From positions 58,987,934-59,051,933 of the forward strand of contig NC_063169.1 in the NCBI RefSeq assembly GCF_023159225.1: a stretch of 64,000 nucleotides of DNA, in the 5' to 3' direction. How positions within the stretch are numbered: position 1 is the stretch's first letter; each line of letters starts with the position of its first letter. The translations under genes and the position numbers were made by a program. The notes under the pieces were generated by a model. It did no database searches and was not told the DNA's origin. It worked only from the letters and a program-made list of their open reading frames with translations. Source of the DNA: Perognathus longimembris pacificus (lineage: Eukaryota; Chordata; Mammalia; Rodentia; Heteromyidae). This document shows positions 45,080-56,850 of this stretch, in pieces.

Positions 45080-46140
45080 CAGTTGTCAGGCACCATTCCG
45101 GGCCCTGGAGAAAAGCAATGGACAGGGACAATTCTTCCTCTTAAGGGGCTTGTGTTGTAATCAGGCAGATGAATAATGAATGCAGTCAGGTGGTATAACC
45201 AAGAGCTAGGGATATTTCAAATAAGGTGCTAGGGAATTACTTTCTAGACTATCTCAGTTTCAGAATAGAGAACTGAGCAAAGTAATGGATAGCCCACGTG
45301 AAGTTCAAGCAAGAACAATTGAGGCATGGGAAATCACACTTTAAAGCCTGGTTTGTGTATATGTTTGTGTGTGGGGGGGTAGTAATGAGTCTGGTGTTCA
45401 CCATAAAGAACAAGGGTGGTATAGCTGGGATACAGTTAGAAGAATCAGCAGGCTGGAAAATGGTAATATTTGAAGGTAGATTGAAAATGCCTTACACATT
45501 ATATCCGTGGTGGTAAAAACTTTGGATTTTATTTCAAGTATGATGACAAGCCAGTTGAAGGTTTTGTACAGAGGTTTGATAGTGGTATCTGATAGATCTG
45601 TTAAGGTCAGTCTAGCTTTTGTGGGTAATTTGCTTTGGGAAGACGAAAGTGAAAGGATGGACAATGGTCATGGGTAATTATAGTCTCCAGGAGAGAGGAT
45701 AGATAGCTTTTAGGACTGGAAAGTTGTATTGGAGGTCAGGAGAAATACTGGGTTAGATTGTACCTTGAAAATAAGAATAGCATTCGTGTAGAGGGATTGA
45801 AGGTGTGATAGAAGAAAAAAAAAAGAATGCTCAAGGACAGTTGAGGAGTCTTGTAAAACGACCATTGTAGATGAATTGTGGTGCTTTCACTGCAGTGATG
45901 GAGACCAAGGTGCAGGTGAAACGATGCTTTCCACTGGGCCAAGGTTATGTGTGAGAAACTGTTAGGCAAGCAAGTGGTGTGTTTTTTACTTTTAGTATTT
46001 TAGGACCTGGGAATTAAAGGATGCTGAGAAAGACAGGCCAGGGCAGCGTGAGATCCCAGAGGCGGTGCTCTGTGGTAAGGATTGCTGATGCCATCAGAGG
46101 ATCCAGAAAGACTTTTTTGGGTTACTTTAAACAGGAGAGA
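45080..46140 (+). mobile_element. Old mammalian-wide interspersed repeat
   Basis: Text such as aggcaccattccgggccctg and aaactttggattttatttca resembles an ancient repeat found across eutherian genomes. I cannot name the family with certainty. Confidence 0.45.
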
Positions 46141-46141
46141 C

Positions 46142-48091
46142 ACATTATTGGATGATTTGATTTTTAATGCTGAAGAAAGTGACCTCAGTTAGAAAACACT
46201 GAGTTAGAAAAGGGTAGAAAGTACTAGAACATACTAGAGGGGAAAGCAACTGTATTGACGCTGGGAGTTGGGTGTGGCTTCAGTTGCTTTAGTGAAATGA
46301 TAGTGAGCATTCTATGTAGCTGAGTGAGCAACATAGGCTTGAAAAATAGAGGAAAAAATAGTAGACTGCATGCATTCGCCACAGGCCACCTTGTAAGCAG
46401 GTCATGTCGTAATATAACACTTTTTGGCTAATGTTTACACACAATAGATTTCTATTTGCATCACTTAATATTTTCCTTTTATTTTGCTGTTTTGTCTTGT
46501 TTTATTTTTCTTCCAATTTCACTGTTTTGGGCGTGCTCAGAGGTGAAGGAGCTAATGTAAAGATCAGGAAACACCTATATACCCATTCTGAGAGTTTTCA
46601 GGTTGTAAATGTTTGATCACATTTGCTGTTTTTTTGTTTTTGTTTTTGTTTTTTGCTGTTTCTTGTACTTAGTTATTTTTCTTAGTTTTGAAAGTGTTCT
46701 TTGGGCAGGAAGTTGCAAACATCATGATGTCACTCAAAATATTATAGTATGTTTCTCCCAAGAATAAGGATGATCCCTACAAAACCACAATGCCATTATT
46801 ACACTTAAGAAATTACCTTTTTTGGCATTATCATCTAATATTCTAGCCAAATTTGTATTTCTGTGTGTGTTCTAATCTCATGGCATGTGCTCCACGTGGT
46901 TGGAATTTCTAGGGGAGAAAATAGAGAATATTATTTGGAAGTGGCAGTGAAGAATAAGTCAATTGTCTATCTCTCTGCTGTATCTGTTCGTCTGTCCATC
47001 CATCCATCTATCCATCCCTACCCATCCACCCAGCCACCTATGACAAATATAGAATTCATTGGGAATCACTTTCGATTCAAAGCATGGGGATAAATGTATG
47101 GACAGAAATTAAGTGTACTTCTTAAGAAGGCAAACACATGTTGCATGTTGTGTGAGCAAGTATTTAAATCAGTTCCAGAAGATTGTGTTTCATTGACTGG
47201 TAAAGATGTTGACATTTTACTCAAAGGAAAAACATCCACATATGGAGGAGGAAAGTTCTGTGTTTATTTTTGGGACTATAGTGCTGTTGGAGAGAGGGAA
47301 CAGGAGAACTACTGTTCCTTCACCCTCACTCCTGCTCCTATTCCGGATGCTGGTCACCCTCAGCTCAACAGCCATGCCAGCCCTGGCTGGGGGCTACCAT
47401 GTCCCCTTTCCTCTGAGCAAGAGGTTGACTGTGGCAAGAGAGGGCCGGACCATTCTTGTGCTACTGTGTCTTCTCACAGTGGAAGTCGGTTTGTGGTTTG
47501 GGTGAGAAGTTGAAAATATTTCCAGATTTCTCTGAGCAGCTGTTGACATTAGGCAGAAATGCCTATTGTACCACCACACTATTTTCTCATGTACCATTTG
47601 TGTGTGTATCTAGAGCAGTATGTTATTTTGTAGTATCTTCAGGACAGCTTTCAAAGTAATCCCTTTGCCCCCACCTTGCTCTTTAAAAGTGGAATCTTTA
47701 TGGGAATCCTGCTTAAGAGGGAAAATAAATGGACATTTTGATCTTGTCCTGGTTTTTAAAAGATAATGAGCAGTGTCATAGTACAGTTATGTGTATGCTC
47801 TTATTGCTGTATTCTATATCTGGAATCACTCTGTCCAAGTTATACATTTTCAAAATTAAAAGTCACTTTCAGATGAGGCTGCTAATATAAATGGGGGATC
47901 GAATTCCATGGGATGACGTTTTCATTAATGATCATTGCCCCAGTATCTTCACCATTTATAAAAATGTTATCTGAGTATTCAACCATCAGACGCTCTTCGG
48001 GACCTCATTTCCGTGTCTCTAACTATTAAAACCTAGAGGCTGACATTGTGTTCCAGTTTGTTTATGTGAGGGAATGGCTTTTCCCTTCTAG
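46142..48091 (+). other. UTRN: Intron part, mostly unrecognised
   Basis: A CCAT-type short repeat lies at 46990-47035. The stretch 47280-47480 is richer in G+C than its surroundings and unexplained. Frames up to 139 codons in it show no domains. Confidence 0.45.
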
Positions 48092-48262
48092 ATTTCTCTT
48101 CAGAAGAACAGACTGAGTGAAAGTCAGGAAAAGGCCTCGAACCTGCAGAAGGACTTGGCGGAGATGCAGGAGTGGATGAACCAGGCGGAGGAGGAGTATC
48201 TGGAGCGGGACTTTGAGTACAAGTCGCCAGAAGAGCTTGAGGGTGCTGTGGATGAAATGAAG
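48092..48262 (+). CDS. UTRN: Utrophin exon (dystrophin exon 26 equivalent): spectrin repeat 8
   Basis: 171 nt, 57 codons, as dystrophin exon 26. It encodes [20 protein letters not shown], then [20 protein letters not shown] and the end [13 protein letters not shown], about residues 1113-1169. [20 protein letters not shown] is helix A of repeat 8 and is almost unchanged from human. The acceptor is cccttctag and the donor gtgagg. Confidence 0.97.
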
Positions 48263-48767
48263 GTGAGGCTGGGTGAATCTGTGGGACCCGCAGTGTGCCT
48301 TCTTTTCCTCCCTTTGAAAAGAACCCTGTGTCTGTATCCTCTAAAACCACTCTGTAGTCTCGCAAGAGCTGGCATTGATATGGTCTCCCTATGTTCGGCT
48401 CCATGCAACGGTCCACGTGTATTGTGTGTAAGGGTTTTCATGAGGATGATTTCTGTATGTGAAGAGACTTTGCCCGTCGGGTGATGTCTCTCCTGACTTG
48501 TGCTGGCAGGCAGGGCAGGGGCTCATGCGGAGCCTGACTGTCCTGAGCAGGAGAGCAGGGGTGGAGGGAGGCACGTGTGGGGAATGGCAGCTGTGCTCAG
48601 GGAATGGATTTCCTGTAAACTTCCATTCCCGAGTCAGTAATCTTGAAGCCTGTCCTGCTTTATAGCATGGTACAAGAACGGGGCTCTTGTCCTGAACTGC
48701 CAGTGCTGCTTCAATTGTCCTTGAGGATTCAAGCCTAAAGGGATAGGCACTGTCTTAAAGATTCTTT

Positions 48768-48845
48768 ACTTCCTACGTATGAAACTGTAACCCCTCTGTA
48801 CACCACTTTGACAATAAATAAATAATTTTTTAAAAAAAGAAAAAA
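48768..48845 (+). mobile_element. L1 3' end, very short
   Basis: Plus orientation, only the last 60 nt (actgtaacccctctgtacac) plus an A-rich tail. Confidence 0.65.
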
Positions 48846-48891
48846 GGGAAAAAAGAGACTTTATTTCAATAAGATTAAACACAGCAGTGCA

Positions 48892-48893
<2 letters not shown>

Positions 48894-48936
<43 letters not shown>

Positions 48937-49155
48937 ACCAGTCCTGGGGCTTGAACTCACTGTCCCTGAGCTTCTTTTGCTCAAGGCTAGCACTCTACCC
49001 CTTGAGCCACAGTTTCACTTCCAGCTTTCCAGTGGTTCCTTGGAGATAACAGTCTCATGGACTTTGCTGCCCAGGCTGGCTTGGAGCCATGATTCTCAGA
49101 TCTCAGCCTCTAGAGTAGCTATAAATACAGACCTGAGCCACTGGTACCCAGCTTA
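48894..49155 (-). mobile_element. B1-Geo composite SINE with GT tail
   Basis: Minus-strand copy whose tail side is a 40-nt GT microsatellite (48896-48935). Confidence 0.87.
48896..48935. repeat. (GT)n microsatellite
   Basis: About 19 perfect GT units. Confidence 0.95.
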
Positions 49156-49837
49156 CACCAGGAATTCTAATTTCGTATTTTTTTTCCTTTTAAAATTATT
49201 ATAGCTGAGAATACAGAAAAATGAGATTAAAATCTTTGACTGGGAAACTTTCTATTTATTTTTAATTTTCCAAATAGCCATTAGGAATGTAAAAGCAACC
49301 ACACTTAATTACTTTTCTCCCACCCTAGGGAAATGGAACTCCATTAAGCAGGAGGGAAAGCTACCAGGGCAAGGCAAAGCTATCTGAGGTTGATTTGCCT
49401 GATGGGAGTGTGTTCATGTTGTGTACTACACTGAGTCAGAAAGCATCTCTTTCAGGATCAGACAGGCCCAGTGCAATAGCATCTTTTCTGAAGTGCTGTC
49501 ATTAGTAAAAGTAGAGATGCACCTATGTGCTAAGAAGAAAAAAAGGGTTTACATTATTTGTAGGACCTTTTAAAAGACACCTCTACCACAATTCCTCAAC
49601 TCTGGCGCTCCTTTGTTATTTGTGAAGGGCCATTCATTTCAGACTACTATGTCCCTTAAAATGAATTCACCTGTTTTTTAGGAGACCCAGAATATGTCAA
49701 CACAATTTAGGTTGTATTTAAATTAGACAGTATTTAGACCAGTTTAGATAACTCAGAAGGCAACACTGGTGTCAGTAGTTGAAAATGTTTATGGAGACCA
49801 TTGAAAAATAGAAAAGCGAAATTTTAGTAGCCAAACA

Positions 49838-49945
49838 TGGTACAATATACCTGTAATCTCAGCACCTGGGCAGTGGAGACAGGAGGATTTCAGTCATGAC
49901 TTTGAGCACAGTCTATGCTGTATAGTGAGACCCTGTCTCAGAACA
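49838..49945 (+). mobile_element. B1 monomer, old
   Basis: Plus-strand B1: cctgtaatctcagcacctgg to gtgagaccctgtctcagaac, with no second monomer. Confidence 0.75.
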
Positions 49946-50104
49946 AGCAAGCAATCCGGCAAAGAGTGATAAGAGATTCATTGTTATTACATCTAGACAA
50001 TGCCAGTCTTATAGATGTTTTAATTTTGGCTTAGCTATTCTCTCTTTCAAGAACAAAATTGGTTATGAAGAAACCTTTTTTAATTTCTCTCTTTCCTGGA
50101 ACAG

Positions 50105-50284
50105 AGAGCAAAAGAGGACGTGTTGCAGAAGGAGGTGAGAGTGAAAATTCTCAAGGACAATATCAAGTTATTAGCTGCCAAGGCGCCCTCTGGTGGTCAG
50201 GAGCTGACATCTGAGCTGAACGTCGTGCTGGAGAATTACCAACTGCTTTGTAATAGGATTCGAGGAAAGTGCCATACACTGGAG
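50105..50284 (+). CDS. UTRN: Utrophin exon (dystrophin exon 27 equivalent): spectrin repeat 8
   Basis: 180 nt, one codon shorter than dystrophin exon 27 (183 nt). It encodes [20 protein letters not shown], then [20 protein letters not shown] and [20 protein letters not shown], about residues 1170-1229, helices B and C of repeat 8. It matches human utrophin at nearly every residue. The acceptor is tcctggaacag and the donor gtatga. Confidence 0.97.
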
Positions 50285-51615
50285 GTATGAACTCCCCCCT
50301 CCCCTCCCCGTATTTTGAGGACAAACTTTAATTTTTTTTAATCCAAAAATGGGTTCATAAAGAACACAGATGATGCTGTTTTAATTTTTTAAAAAAGGAA
50401 ATCTAGATCGATCTTGAATCATTAGAAGGTTAACTAGCAAGTCACTGAATATGCTAGACATTGTATATGTGTTCAAGCTTTTCCTTACAGATGATCAATA
50501 GGTCTTCAGATTGCAGAACATACCTCCCTTCCCACCATGATAGACGGACGCCTCTGAAACTGTGAATAGGAAATCTTTTCTCTCATATGCTTTTTATATA
50601 TGGTATTTTTTCCACAATGACAAGAAAACAAACTCACACACATTGTGAATTTATATTCCCTTATTCCCCTTTGCAGAGAATCCATACAAATCTCTTCAAA
50701 GTGTTGCATTTTGAGTAGTGTCTAAAGTTAATCAGATGAAAGAACTGTTATATGTTGCCATTTTACTGGATCTTCAATCAATGATTTTTTGCCCTCTATT
50801 ATATTTTAGGTAGAGATAGCTCAATGAGATTATTTTAATATGATAGTATTTGCTTAGTAGTTTTCATAAGTACATAACTTTTATAGTTATATAAGAAGTC
50901 TTTCAGTGGCTAACAATGTGCTTTATCCTAATACGAATGATTACATGGTGTTAAACTCTGAAATGATCCAAGAACGGCAAAGGCAGTATTTAAGCTAAAT
51001 TCACTCACTGCTTGCTTGTTCTGATTCAGTGTGGTGCTGAGATAAATATGAAAAATTGGGATTAGTTAATAAGAAAGGTACTTGGTCAGGGACATTTATG
51101 TCTTATGGGAGTAATGCTGTCATCTTTTTTCCTGAGAAAAAGGAAATCAATTTGAATCTGAGCTGATTTCCCAGTCTGCTTTTTGCAGTTTTGAAAGTTG
51201 GGGGACTACCAGCCTCTTACTTCTTTTACCCTAAACCAAGGATAAACATTTTATGGCTGGGGATGCAAATCTAATATGTGTCTTGTTTTGTTTTGTTATT
51301 GAAGAATGTTTTCTATAATTCTGAAAGGTAAACATGCACTCACTCATCTACCTACCCACATCCGCTAAAGAATCTGTGACCCAGCCCAAATGTAGACTAC
51401 TGGACTTGAACTGTTTTTGTCTGCCTCTGTGGAAAAATGTGCTGAGCCCTGTTCTGGCCTGTAGAGGTCACATGGGGCACAGATTTCGATAGGCCTCTGC
51501 TCAGGCAGTAGATTTGAAAGAGAACAGACACGAGAGGCTCTGAGGGGAGTTCTTCCTCAGAAACATATCAGGTAGCTTGCCCCTCTGTGGAATAACGAAG
51601 TGCAAATGTAAATGT
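50285..51615 (+). other. UTRN: Intron part without recognised repeats
   Basis: About 1.3 kb of AT-rich sequence after the exon for repeat 8. I recognise no interspersed repeat. Confidence 0.5.
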
Positions 51616-51619
51616 AAGT

Positions 51620-52190
51620 GACAGAGTCCTTGTCATGGTGACAAAATACCTGATGTAAAAAAAATTATGGGAGGGAAAATGCCCCTCCCTCCCTCCCTCC
51701 ATGTTGGTCCTTGGGTTTAAACTCAGGGTCCAAGTGCTGCCCTTGAGCTTTTTTAGCTCAAGGCTAGTGCTCTACCACTTTGAGGCACAGTGCCACTTCT
51801 GGCTTTTTGGTAGTTAATTGGAGATAGGAGTTGCACAGGCTAGGTAATTGGAGATAGGAGTTGCACAGATGTTCCTATTCAAGTAGCTTTGAACCTGATC
51901 TTCAGATCTCAGCCTCCTGAATAGTTAGGATTGCAGGCTTGAGGCACAAGCACCTAGCAAGGTAGGAAAGGTTTCTTATTCACAGTTTCACAGGCTTTAT
52001 TCTATCCTGGTGGAAAAGGGAGGGAGGGAACAGCTTGCCTCCTGGCAGCCAGGGAGCGGAGACAGAAAAATGCCTGTGCTTATGGCTTGCTTTTTCCCCT
52101 TCTTTGGTTCTTTCTGAGCCCCCAGCTATGGAGATGGTACCAACCACAGTGAAAGCTGGCCGCCCCTCCCCTTGGACACACTCAGAAGAG
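51620..52190 (-). mobile_element. MaLR-type LTR relic split by a SINE
   Basis: tgacaaaatacctgatgtaa before, and ttcacagtttcacaggcttt after, the B1-Geo copy at 51696-51965 fit one decayed LTR in minus orientation. Confidence 0.55.
51696..51965 (-). mobile_element. B1-Geo composite SINE with internal duplication
   Basis: Minus-strand copy in which taattggagataggagttgc occurs twice (about 51815 and 51845), a 31-nt tandem duplication. It splits a MaLR LTR relic. Confidence 0.84.
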
Positions 52191-52594
52191 GGCTTTGCTA
52201 AGCTTCTCAATGCAGTCAGGCAGACAGTCACAGTGAACCATTACAGTAGAATGTATTTCTCCCCACTTTGATGGTGGGGAATGAGAGATCACAGTGGACA
52301 CAGAGGTAGCAGGACAGTGCCCTGCCGGGCTATGACCCCTTCTTCTTGCGTAGCTCTGTGCTCATGAACCTGGAAGGGAGTTGAGAAGGCTACGCAGCAT
52401 GCTGTTCATATCAGCTAGCTCAGGGATGGACTGTGTGTTCCCTACAAAATTTTGATTTCTTATGAAACTGTAAAGCATATTGTAATTATGAGTGATTTCT
52501 TACCCTTCATTAAAAGAAAAATCTAACTATTGTTTTTATCCTGTGTTTTTCCCATTTATTATATAGTTTCGTTTTAACATTTAGATCAGGTTCT

Positions 52595-52890
52595 TGAATT
52601 TTTTTTATTTCTTTTTTCCCCCCTTTTTTCTTTATTGTCTAAGTGTGGTACAGAGGGGTTACAGATTCGTATGAAAGGCAGTGAGTACATTTCTTGTTCA
52701 ACTTGTTACCTCCTCCCTCATTTTTCCCCCACCTCCCCCCTCTTCCTTCCCCTCTCTCCCCCAAGAGTTGTGCAGTTGATTTACACCAAATGGTTTTGTA
52801 AGTATTGCTTTTGGAATGGTTTGTCTTTTTGTCCTTTGTCTCTCAATTTTGATATTCCCTTTCCCTTCCCCAGTTCTAATCCTCGTATAC
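52595..52890 (-). mobile_element. L1 3' end
   Basis: Minus orientation: tgtggtacagaggggttaca, then a CT-rich part. A related but different subfamily from the copy at 36015. Confidence 0.68.
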
Positions 52891-52892
52891 TT

Positions 52893-53118
52893 TTAGGACT
52901 TGAACTCAGGGCTGGAGAACTGTCTCTGAGCTTTTTGTTTGGATCAAGGCTGGCAGTCTACCACTTGAGCCATAGCCCCATGTCTGGCTTTTTTGGTAGC
53001 TAATTGGAAATAGGAACCCCACAAAATTTCCTGCCCTGGCTGGCTTTGAACTAGGATCTCAGATCTCAGCCTCCTCAGTAGCTAGGGTTATAGGAGTGAG
53101 CAGCCAGTGTGGGGCTTG
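52893..53118 (-). mobile_element. B1-Geo composite SINE
   Basis: Minus-strand copy directly after an L1 3' end fragment, about 230 nt before an exon. Confidence 0.85.
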
Positions 53119-53351
53119 AAACTCATTTTCATATAAAGAATCAGACAGTCTTTTCCCCCTGAACATGGGTCTAATATTTATTAGCTAAGTCAGTTTTGTT
53201 TTATTTAAGATTCCAGCTTCAGGCATCCCCCAATTTCTACTTTCCTCCCAGTTGAATGGCATTTTTGTGGATGGAGGAGATGTGCAAGGCTAGGGAGAGG
53301 TGTTCCAGGCGGTTTCCTGTCTGACTTGACTTTTCCCTGCGGGCACTCCAG

Positions 53352-53486
53352 GAGGTCTGGTCTTGCTGGATCGAGCTGCTCCACTATTTGGATCTCGAGA
53401 TGACGTGGCTGAACACCTTGGAAGAGCGCGTGCGCGGCGCAGAGGCCCTGCCCGACAGGACAGACGCGGTCAGCGAAGCGCTGGAG
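53352..53486 (+). CDS. UTRN: Utrophin exon (dystrophin exon 28 equivalent): spectrin repeat 9
   Basis: 135 nt, 45 codons, as dystrophin exon 28. It encodes [20 protein letters not shown] and [20 protein letters not shown] followed by SEALE, about residues 1230-1274, helix A of repeat 9. The second half is very rich in CpG (GAGCGCGTGCGCGGCGC), turning the human-like MKSTEVLPEK into [10 protein letters not shown]. The donor is gttggc, the weakest in the window, but the frame and the next exon fit only this end. Confidence 0.95.
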
Positions 53487-53771
53487 GTTGGCACCGAAGC
53501 CCTGGTGGCCTTTGTTTTTGTCACCATGAGGGCAGATCTATTAAAATGAGTGGCGTAGCCCTTTAGTGTTTAGCCTAGCTCCTTCTCTGCAGTAGCCTGA
53601 TGTTTATAACGGCCTGCCTCCTTAGAGTATTTTGGGGAGCCCCTTCATGATCCCCTGGGAGAGGTGGTGACAGTGCCATTGAAGCACAGCAAAGTTCCCA
53701 GGTGGGAAGTCTAGTTTATTTTGCCAGTCTCGATTATGTGACTAGGAACTGCTCTCATGTTTCCTTTTTTT

Positions 53772-54000
53772 TTTTTTTAAACTGGTACTGGGACTTGAAC
53801 TCTGGGTCTCACCCTCTTGCTTGGCTTGTTTTGCCCAAGGTTGGCACTGCACCACTTGAGCCACAGCTCGACTTCTGACTTTTTGCTGGCTAATTAGAGA
53901 TAAAAGCTTCATAGGCTTTCCTGCCCAGGCTGACTTGGAAGCATGGTCCACAGACCTCAGACTCCTGAGTAGCGAGGAGCCTGGCATGAGCCACCCTTTG
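53772..54000 (-). mobile_element. B1-Geo composite SINE
   Basis: Minus-strand copy with a 16-nt T tract at its tail and a small deletion in the B1 part. Confidence 0.84.
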
Positions 54001-55176
54001 CTGTTTCTGATGGGAATTACACATGGTGAAGAGAGCGCAGGAGGGTGGAGAGCGGCAGGCACAGTGTGGAGACTGAATGGCGGGTGGACAGAAGGTCAGC
54101 AGCTTCTCCAGTAGAGCAGAGACGGAAACTGAGAGCACGAATGGGAAGCTTAGTAAAAACAAACAAAAAACATGGTTTCCTAGTATGGGTTAATACATGT
54201 ACATTCTAAAATAAGGAAGCCAGAGAAGGATCCAAGACAGAATTCTAGGATAAATACTTCTAAGCAGTTTGTATGTGTCTGCCTAGTTGTTGTTGCTGCT
54301 CTTCCTATGTGTATACATTGGCAGGTGGTCCATTGAGTCACAGGCTGGAGCTATAGTAGTGCTGGGGAATCTTGGGATTCTTAGCTCATTTCCTTTTAGT
54401 TACTAAATAAAGGGAAGGTAATTTAACTTCCTGGAGTTATTTCTCTCAGTTTTTCCATCTGCAAGATGAGAATGAATTAACCTATATGGTTAATTTTTAG
54501 ATATCATCTCATATATATGCATCAATGTGTTTATATATATCAGTATATATATGTATACATATGGTGTGTGTATGAGTGTGTGTATATATATATATTAGTG
54601 TATACATTAGTATATCTAACATATATATTAACACACATATGTGTATGTAGCTGGGTAGTATGGTAGTATATGTCTTTAATCCTGGCACTCAAGAGGCTGA
54701 GGCAGGAGGATTGTGAGCTTGAGGTTATTTTAGCTTACATTGCTTTTTGTCCACTAAAAACAAAGCGTAACAAAAGTAATATCTATATTAAAAACTATGT
54801 ATGTACAGCAGTGTTATACATGGTAGAAAAATGAGTATCTACCTTTAGCAATATAATTAGTACCAGTTCAGATTCTATTTGTATGGTACCATTTCTGCTT
54901 TTAAACTTTGTCTTATCCTGAGAGTTTCTGAGATAATTGATAATTATTGAAATTACTTTTTGTGAAATCATAATTTCTCATTCACGTCAATGTCTCACTT
55001 TCATAAATGTAGTAATAGGATATGGTTAACTCGTGAATTAGTCATTGACTTATTTCCAGGCACCCTCCCTTAGGTTATTAGAAAATGGAATTACTTGTTT
55101 TAAAAATGTTCCATTTTGGATCTGTGATGCATTTCATGTTAAGAAACCTATCATTTCCCCCTCGCCCCTGGGCCAG
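54001..55176 (+). other. UTRN: Intron part with AT-rich simple repeats
   Basis: An ATAT/GTAT-rich low-complexity tract covers about 54510-54650 and is followed by a short plus-strand B1 monomer at about 54652-54740. The rest is unrecognised. Confidence 0.55.
54510..54650. repeat. (AT)-rich / TATG low-complexity tract
   Basis: TATA, TATG and GTGT units in alternation. Confidence 0.8.
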
Positions 55177-55326
55177 TCTCTGGAATCTGTTTTACGGCAC
55201 CCAGCAGACAATCGCACCCAGATTCGAGAACTGGGGCAGACTCTGATCGATGGCGGAATCCTGGATGACATCATCAGTGAGAAACTGGAGGCTTTTAACA
55301 GCCGCTATGAAGAGCTGAGCCACCTG
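55177..55326 (+). CDS. UTRN: Utrophin exon (dystrophin exon 29 equivalent): spectrin repeat 9
   Basis: 150 nt, 50 codons, as dystrophin exon 29. It encodes [20 protein letters not shown], then [20 protein letters not shown] and [10 protein letters not shown], about residues 1275-1324, helices B and C of repeat 9. It is nearly identical to the human protein as remembered. The acceptor is gggccag after a C-rich tract and the donor gtaagg. Confidence 0.97.
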
Positions 55327-55684
55327 GTAAGGATTGGGCTGCGCATGAATGTGATAGCACTCGCTTTTTGTTTTAGTTTTTATATACATAATTTTTATAT
55401 TATCTTGAAGTAGCTGTACAAAGATGTTTCAATTTCAGTTTATGAGTACAGAACATCTTGGTGACTGGGTATTTGTGATTTGGAGCTGGTCCGAAGCTTC
55501 TGGTCTTCTGGGTTAAGGTGGTAATAATATCTAGAGTTGATCAAAGCTGGTTACAGCTTTGAAGTTGGTTTATGTGGTATCTAACTTTAATGGGGGCATG
55601 AGATCTTCCCAGTACTAGGAAGGAAGAATTGACTTAATACTTTGGAGATAAACAGAACTTGATGATTTAAAACAAAACAACAAG

Positions 55685-55878
55685 GGGCTGGGGATATAGC
55701 CTAGTGGCAAGAGTGCCTGCCTCGGATACACGAGGCCCTAGGTTCGATTCCCCAGCACCACATATACAGAAAACGGCCAGAAGCGGCGCTGTGGCTCAAG
55801 TGGCAGAGTGCTAGCCTTGATCGGGAAGAAGCCAGGGACAGTGCTCAGGCCCTGAGTCCAAGACCCAGGACTGGCCAA

Positions 55879-55907
<29 letters not shown>
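55685..55907 (+). mobile_element. IDL-Geo SINE, young subfamily, first of a serial pair
   Basis: Plus-strand copy flanked by aaaacaacaag at 55674-55684 and again at 55908-55918, where the second copy begins. Confidence 0.92.
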
Positions 55908-55911
<4 letters not shown>

Positions 55912-55918
55912 CAACAAG

Positions 55919-56135
55919 GGGCTGGGGATATGGCCTAGTGGCAAGAGTGCTTGCCTTGTATACATGAGGCCCTGGGTTCGATTCCCCAGCACCACATATA
56001 CAGAAAATGGCCAGAAGTGGCGCTGTGGCTCAAGTGGCAGAGTTCTAGCCTTGAGCAAGAAGCCAGGGACAGTGCTCAGGCCCTGAGTCCAAGGCCCAGG
56101 ACTGGCCAAAAAAAATAAACCCAAAAAACCCCAAC
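55919..56135 (+). mobile_element. IDL-Geo SINE, older subfamily, second of a serial pair
   Basis: Plus-strand copy of the older type (tgcttgccttgtatacatga), missing four bases of the ttgagcaaaaagaagcc part. The same 11-mer aaaacaacaag flanks it at 55908-55918 and 56136-56146. Confidence 0.92.
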
Positions 56136-56147
56136 AAAACAACAAGA

Positions 56148-56151
<4 letters not shown>

Positions 56152-56179
<28 letters not shown>
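56152..56179. repeat. (CA)n microsatellite
   Basis: About 14 CA units just after the tail of an IDL-Geo pair. Confidence 0.93.
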
Positions 56180-56850
56180 CCCATTGGCTTTGAGATTAAT
56201 TTCTATTTATGAACTATTTAATTTCCCTTAAAAGCCATCACTGTATAGAAGAGTAATAACTCATATTATTCCAGTAAATATCAGAATTAGACATAAGCTA
56301 GTACAAAAGCCACAAAATCTAGAGTTTTTGTCTAGATGTATATTCAAATCAGTTGTGAAAGGAAGGATATTGCTCTATTAGGAATGTTGAGTAGATATTA
56401 GATCATTATTAAACACATGCTAAATTACATCAAGCTTTATTCTACAAACCTTTCTCCCCCACAAAAAAAGCAACAAATATGGTTAAATACATATGGGCTG
56501 GCTGTCAAACTTGTTTTCAACTTGAAAAAAACAGAGAGATTCAGATGTTTATTCTATCAATAGATGTTGGTAATGCTTTAAAACGCTCCAGATTTACAAA
56601 ATTACAGAATTTGATAGGTTCTTTCTTGTGCCCTATAGGAAATCTTTCCATGTTTGTATTTTTGTCATCATACAGAGAAATAACAATATATTAGTAAGTT
56701 CATTGCTAGGGACAATATACCAGTAGGACATTTTCACCTTTATTTATAATTATTTATTTGCAAGGATGGCTGCTTTTATAGTCTTTTCTCAGTGGCTAGA
56801 AATTTTGTTGTGCTATGCAACTCATGGCTAAAAATTTGTCCCCTGTGCAG

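Noticed and set aside
55738..56184. 148-codon minus-strand frame with repeated GPWTQGLSTVPGF-type text
   Set aside because: It is the translation of two tandem IDL-Geo SINEs; the same peptide text recurs at every copy of the SINE in the window.
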